Origin: Nitrococcus sp.
Lineage (GTDB): Bacteria; Pseudomonadota; Gammaproteobacteria; Nitrococcales; Nitrococcaceae
Assembly (NCBI GenBank): GCA_030452365.1
Contig: JAKDMK010000138.1
Coordinates: forward strand, 1-6,529
Direction: 5' to 3'
Length of the DNA: 6,529 nucleotides
How positions within the stretch are numbered: position 1 is the stretch's first letter; each line of letters begins with the position of its first letter. Under the pieces are notes generated by a model. It made no database searches, was not told where the DNA came from, and saw nothing but the letters and a program-made list of their open reading frames with translations. The position numbers and the translations under genes were made by a program. Shown here piece by piece: positions 6,440 to 6,529 of this stretch.

Positions 6440-6529
6440 GGCCTGTTGACATTCACCCACGACGCCGCGCCGGCGGCCATTTTTTCGCAAGACAAGGCGC
6501 CGCGAGCGCAGTGTAGCCCAGCTACATAA
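6440..6529. repeat. Candidate dispersed intergenic repeat or small mobile element, cut by window edge
   Basis: The non-coding 90 nt upstream of argE hold GGGCCTGTTGACATTCACCC (6440-6459), a GC hairpin followed by six T (6464-6485), a purine-rich GCAAGACAAGGCG block (6487-6499), and a perfect hairpin TGTAGC-CCA-GCTACA (6512-6526). I recall similar arrangements between genes in Chromatiales-type genomes, but there is no second copy in this window to prove repetition. Alternatively these are the argE leader and promoter; no convincing sigma70 promoter pointing to argE is visible. Confidence 0.4.
6464..6485 (+). terminator. Weak intrinsic-terminator-like hairpin
   Basis: GCCGC (6464-6468), loop GCCG, GCGGC (6473-6477), then CA and six T (6480-6485). 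The shape is right for the + strand, but the stem is only 5 bp, the T-run starts two bases late, and no + strand gene ends here. It may instead be part of the candidate repeat, or stop + strand transcription antisense to argE-argA. Confidence 0.3.

Noticed and set aside
6445..6450. TTGACA on the + strand as a -35 element.
   Set aside because: It faces out of the window, away from argE, and no -10 element lies 16-18 nt further on.
6446..6457. GAATGTCAAC-type sequence upstream of argE as an ArgR box.
   Set aside because: Only a single half-site-like GAAT is present on the minus strand; the partner of the 18-bp palindrome is missing.
1..6529. CRISPR arrays, tRNA or rRNA genes, toxin-antitoxin pairs, phage genes or insertion-sequence ends.
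   Set aside because: None found on reading both strands; apart from 2329-2788 and the right edge the window is densely filled by housekeeping genes.

Overview
The window looks like a GC-rich gammaproteobacterial chromosome, probably from a non-enteric lineage such as Chromatiales/Ectothiorhodospiraceae relatives. This rests on the classical two-domain ArgA (amino-acid kinase plus GNAT), on a clear 6S RNA directly upstream of a 5-formyltetrahydrofolate cyclo-ligase gene, and on the adjoining EVE-domain gene, an arrangement known from gammaproteobacteria. The genus is not resolved. All protein and RNA names come from reading motifs, not from a database search.

Left part (1-2328, + strand): the 3' part of a zinc/manganese-type ABC transporter ATPase (znuC-like) overlaps its permease gene (znuB-like) by 8 nt. 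After a 66-nt gap follows an exported M23 metallopeptidase. The importer and the zinc-dependent wall hydrolase recall E. coli, where mepM lies beside the znu genes. The M23 protein keeps the three zinc-ligand positions but has Asn where the first His of the HxH motif is expected.

Middle (2329-2788, no intact protein gene): directly after the peptidase stop codon is about 140 nt whose translation resembles a piece of a group II intron-type reverse transcriptase, interrupted by an in-frame TAA. It is followed by a candidate sigma70 promoter and a well-preserved 6S RNA (ssrS, about 2537-2726). The zapA gene that often precedes ssrS is absent, so this may be an old rearrangement junction.

Right of the 6S RNA (2789-3978, + strand): fau/ygfA (folate salvage) and an EVE-domain gene overlap by 4 nt and are probably co-transcribed with the 6S RNA. 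On the opposite strand (6424 down to 3933), argE and argA form a two-gene arginine-biosynthesis operon with a 4-nt overlap. The 3' ends of argA and the EVE gene overlap convergently by 46 nt. Upstream of argE, the last 90 nt of the window hold hairpins that look like the start of a dispersed intergenic repeat cut by the window edge.

I see no defence system, CRISPR array, intact mobile element or new multi-gene system. The most interesting points are the reverse-transcriptase remnant next to 6S RNA, the changed M23 active-site residue, the convergent coding overlap and the edge element.
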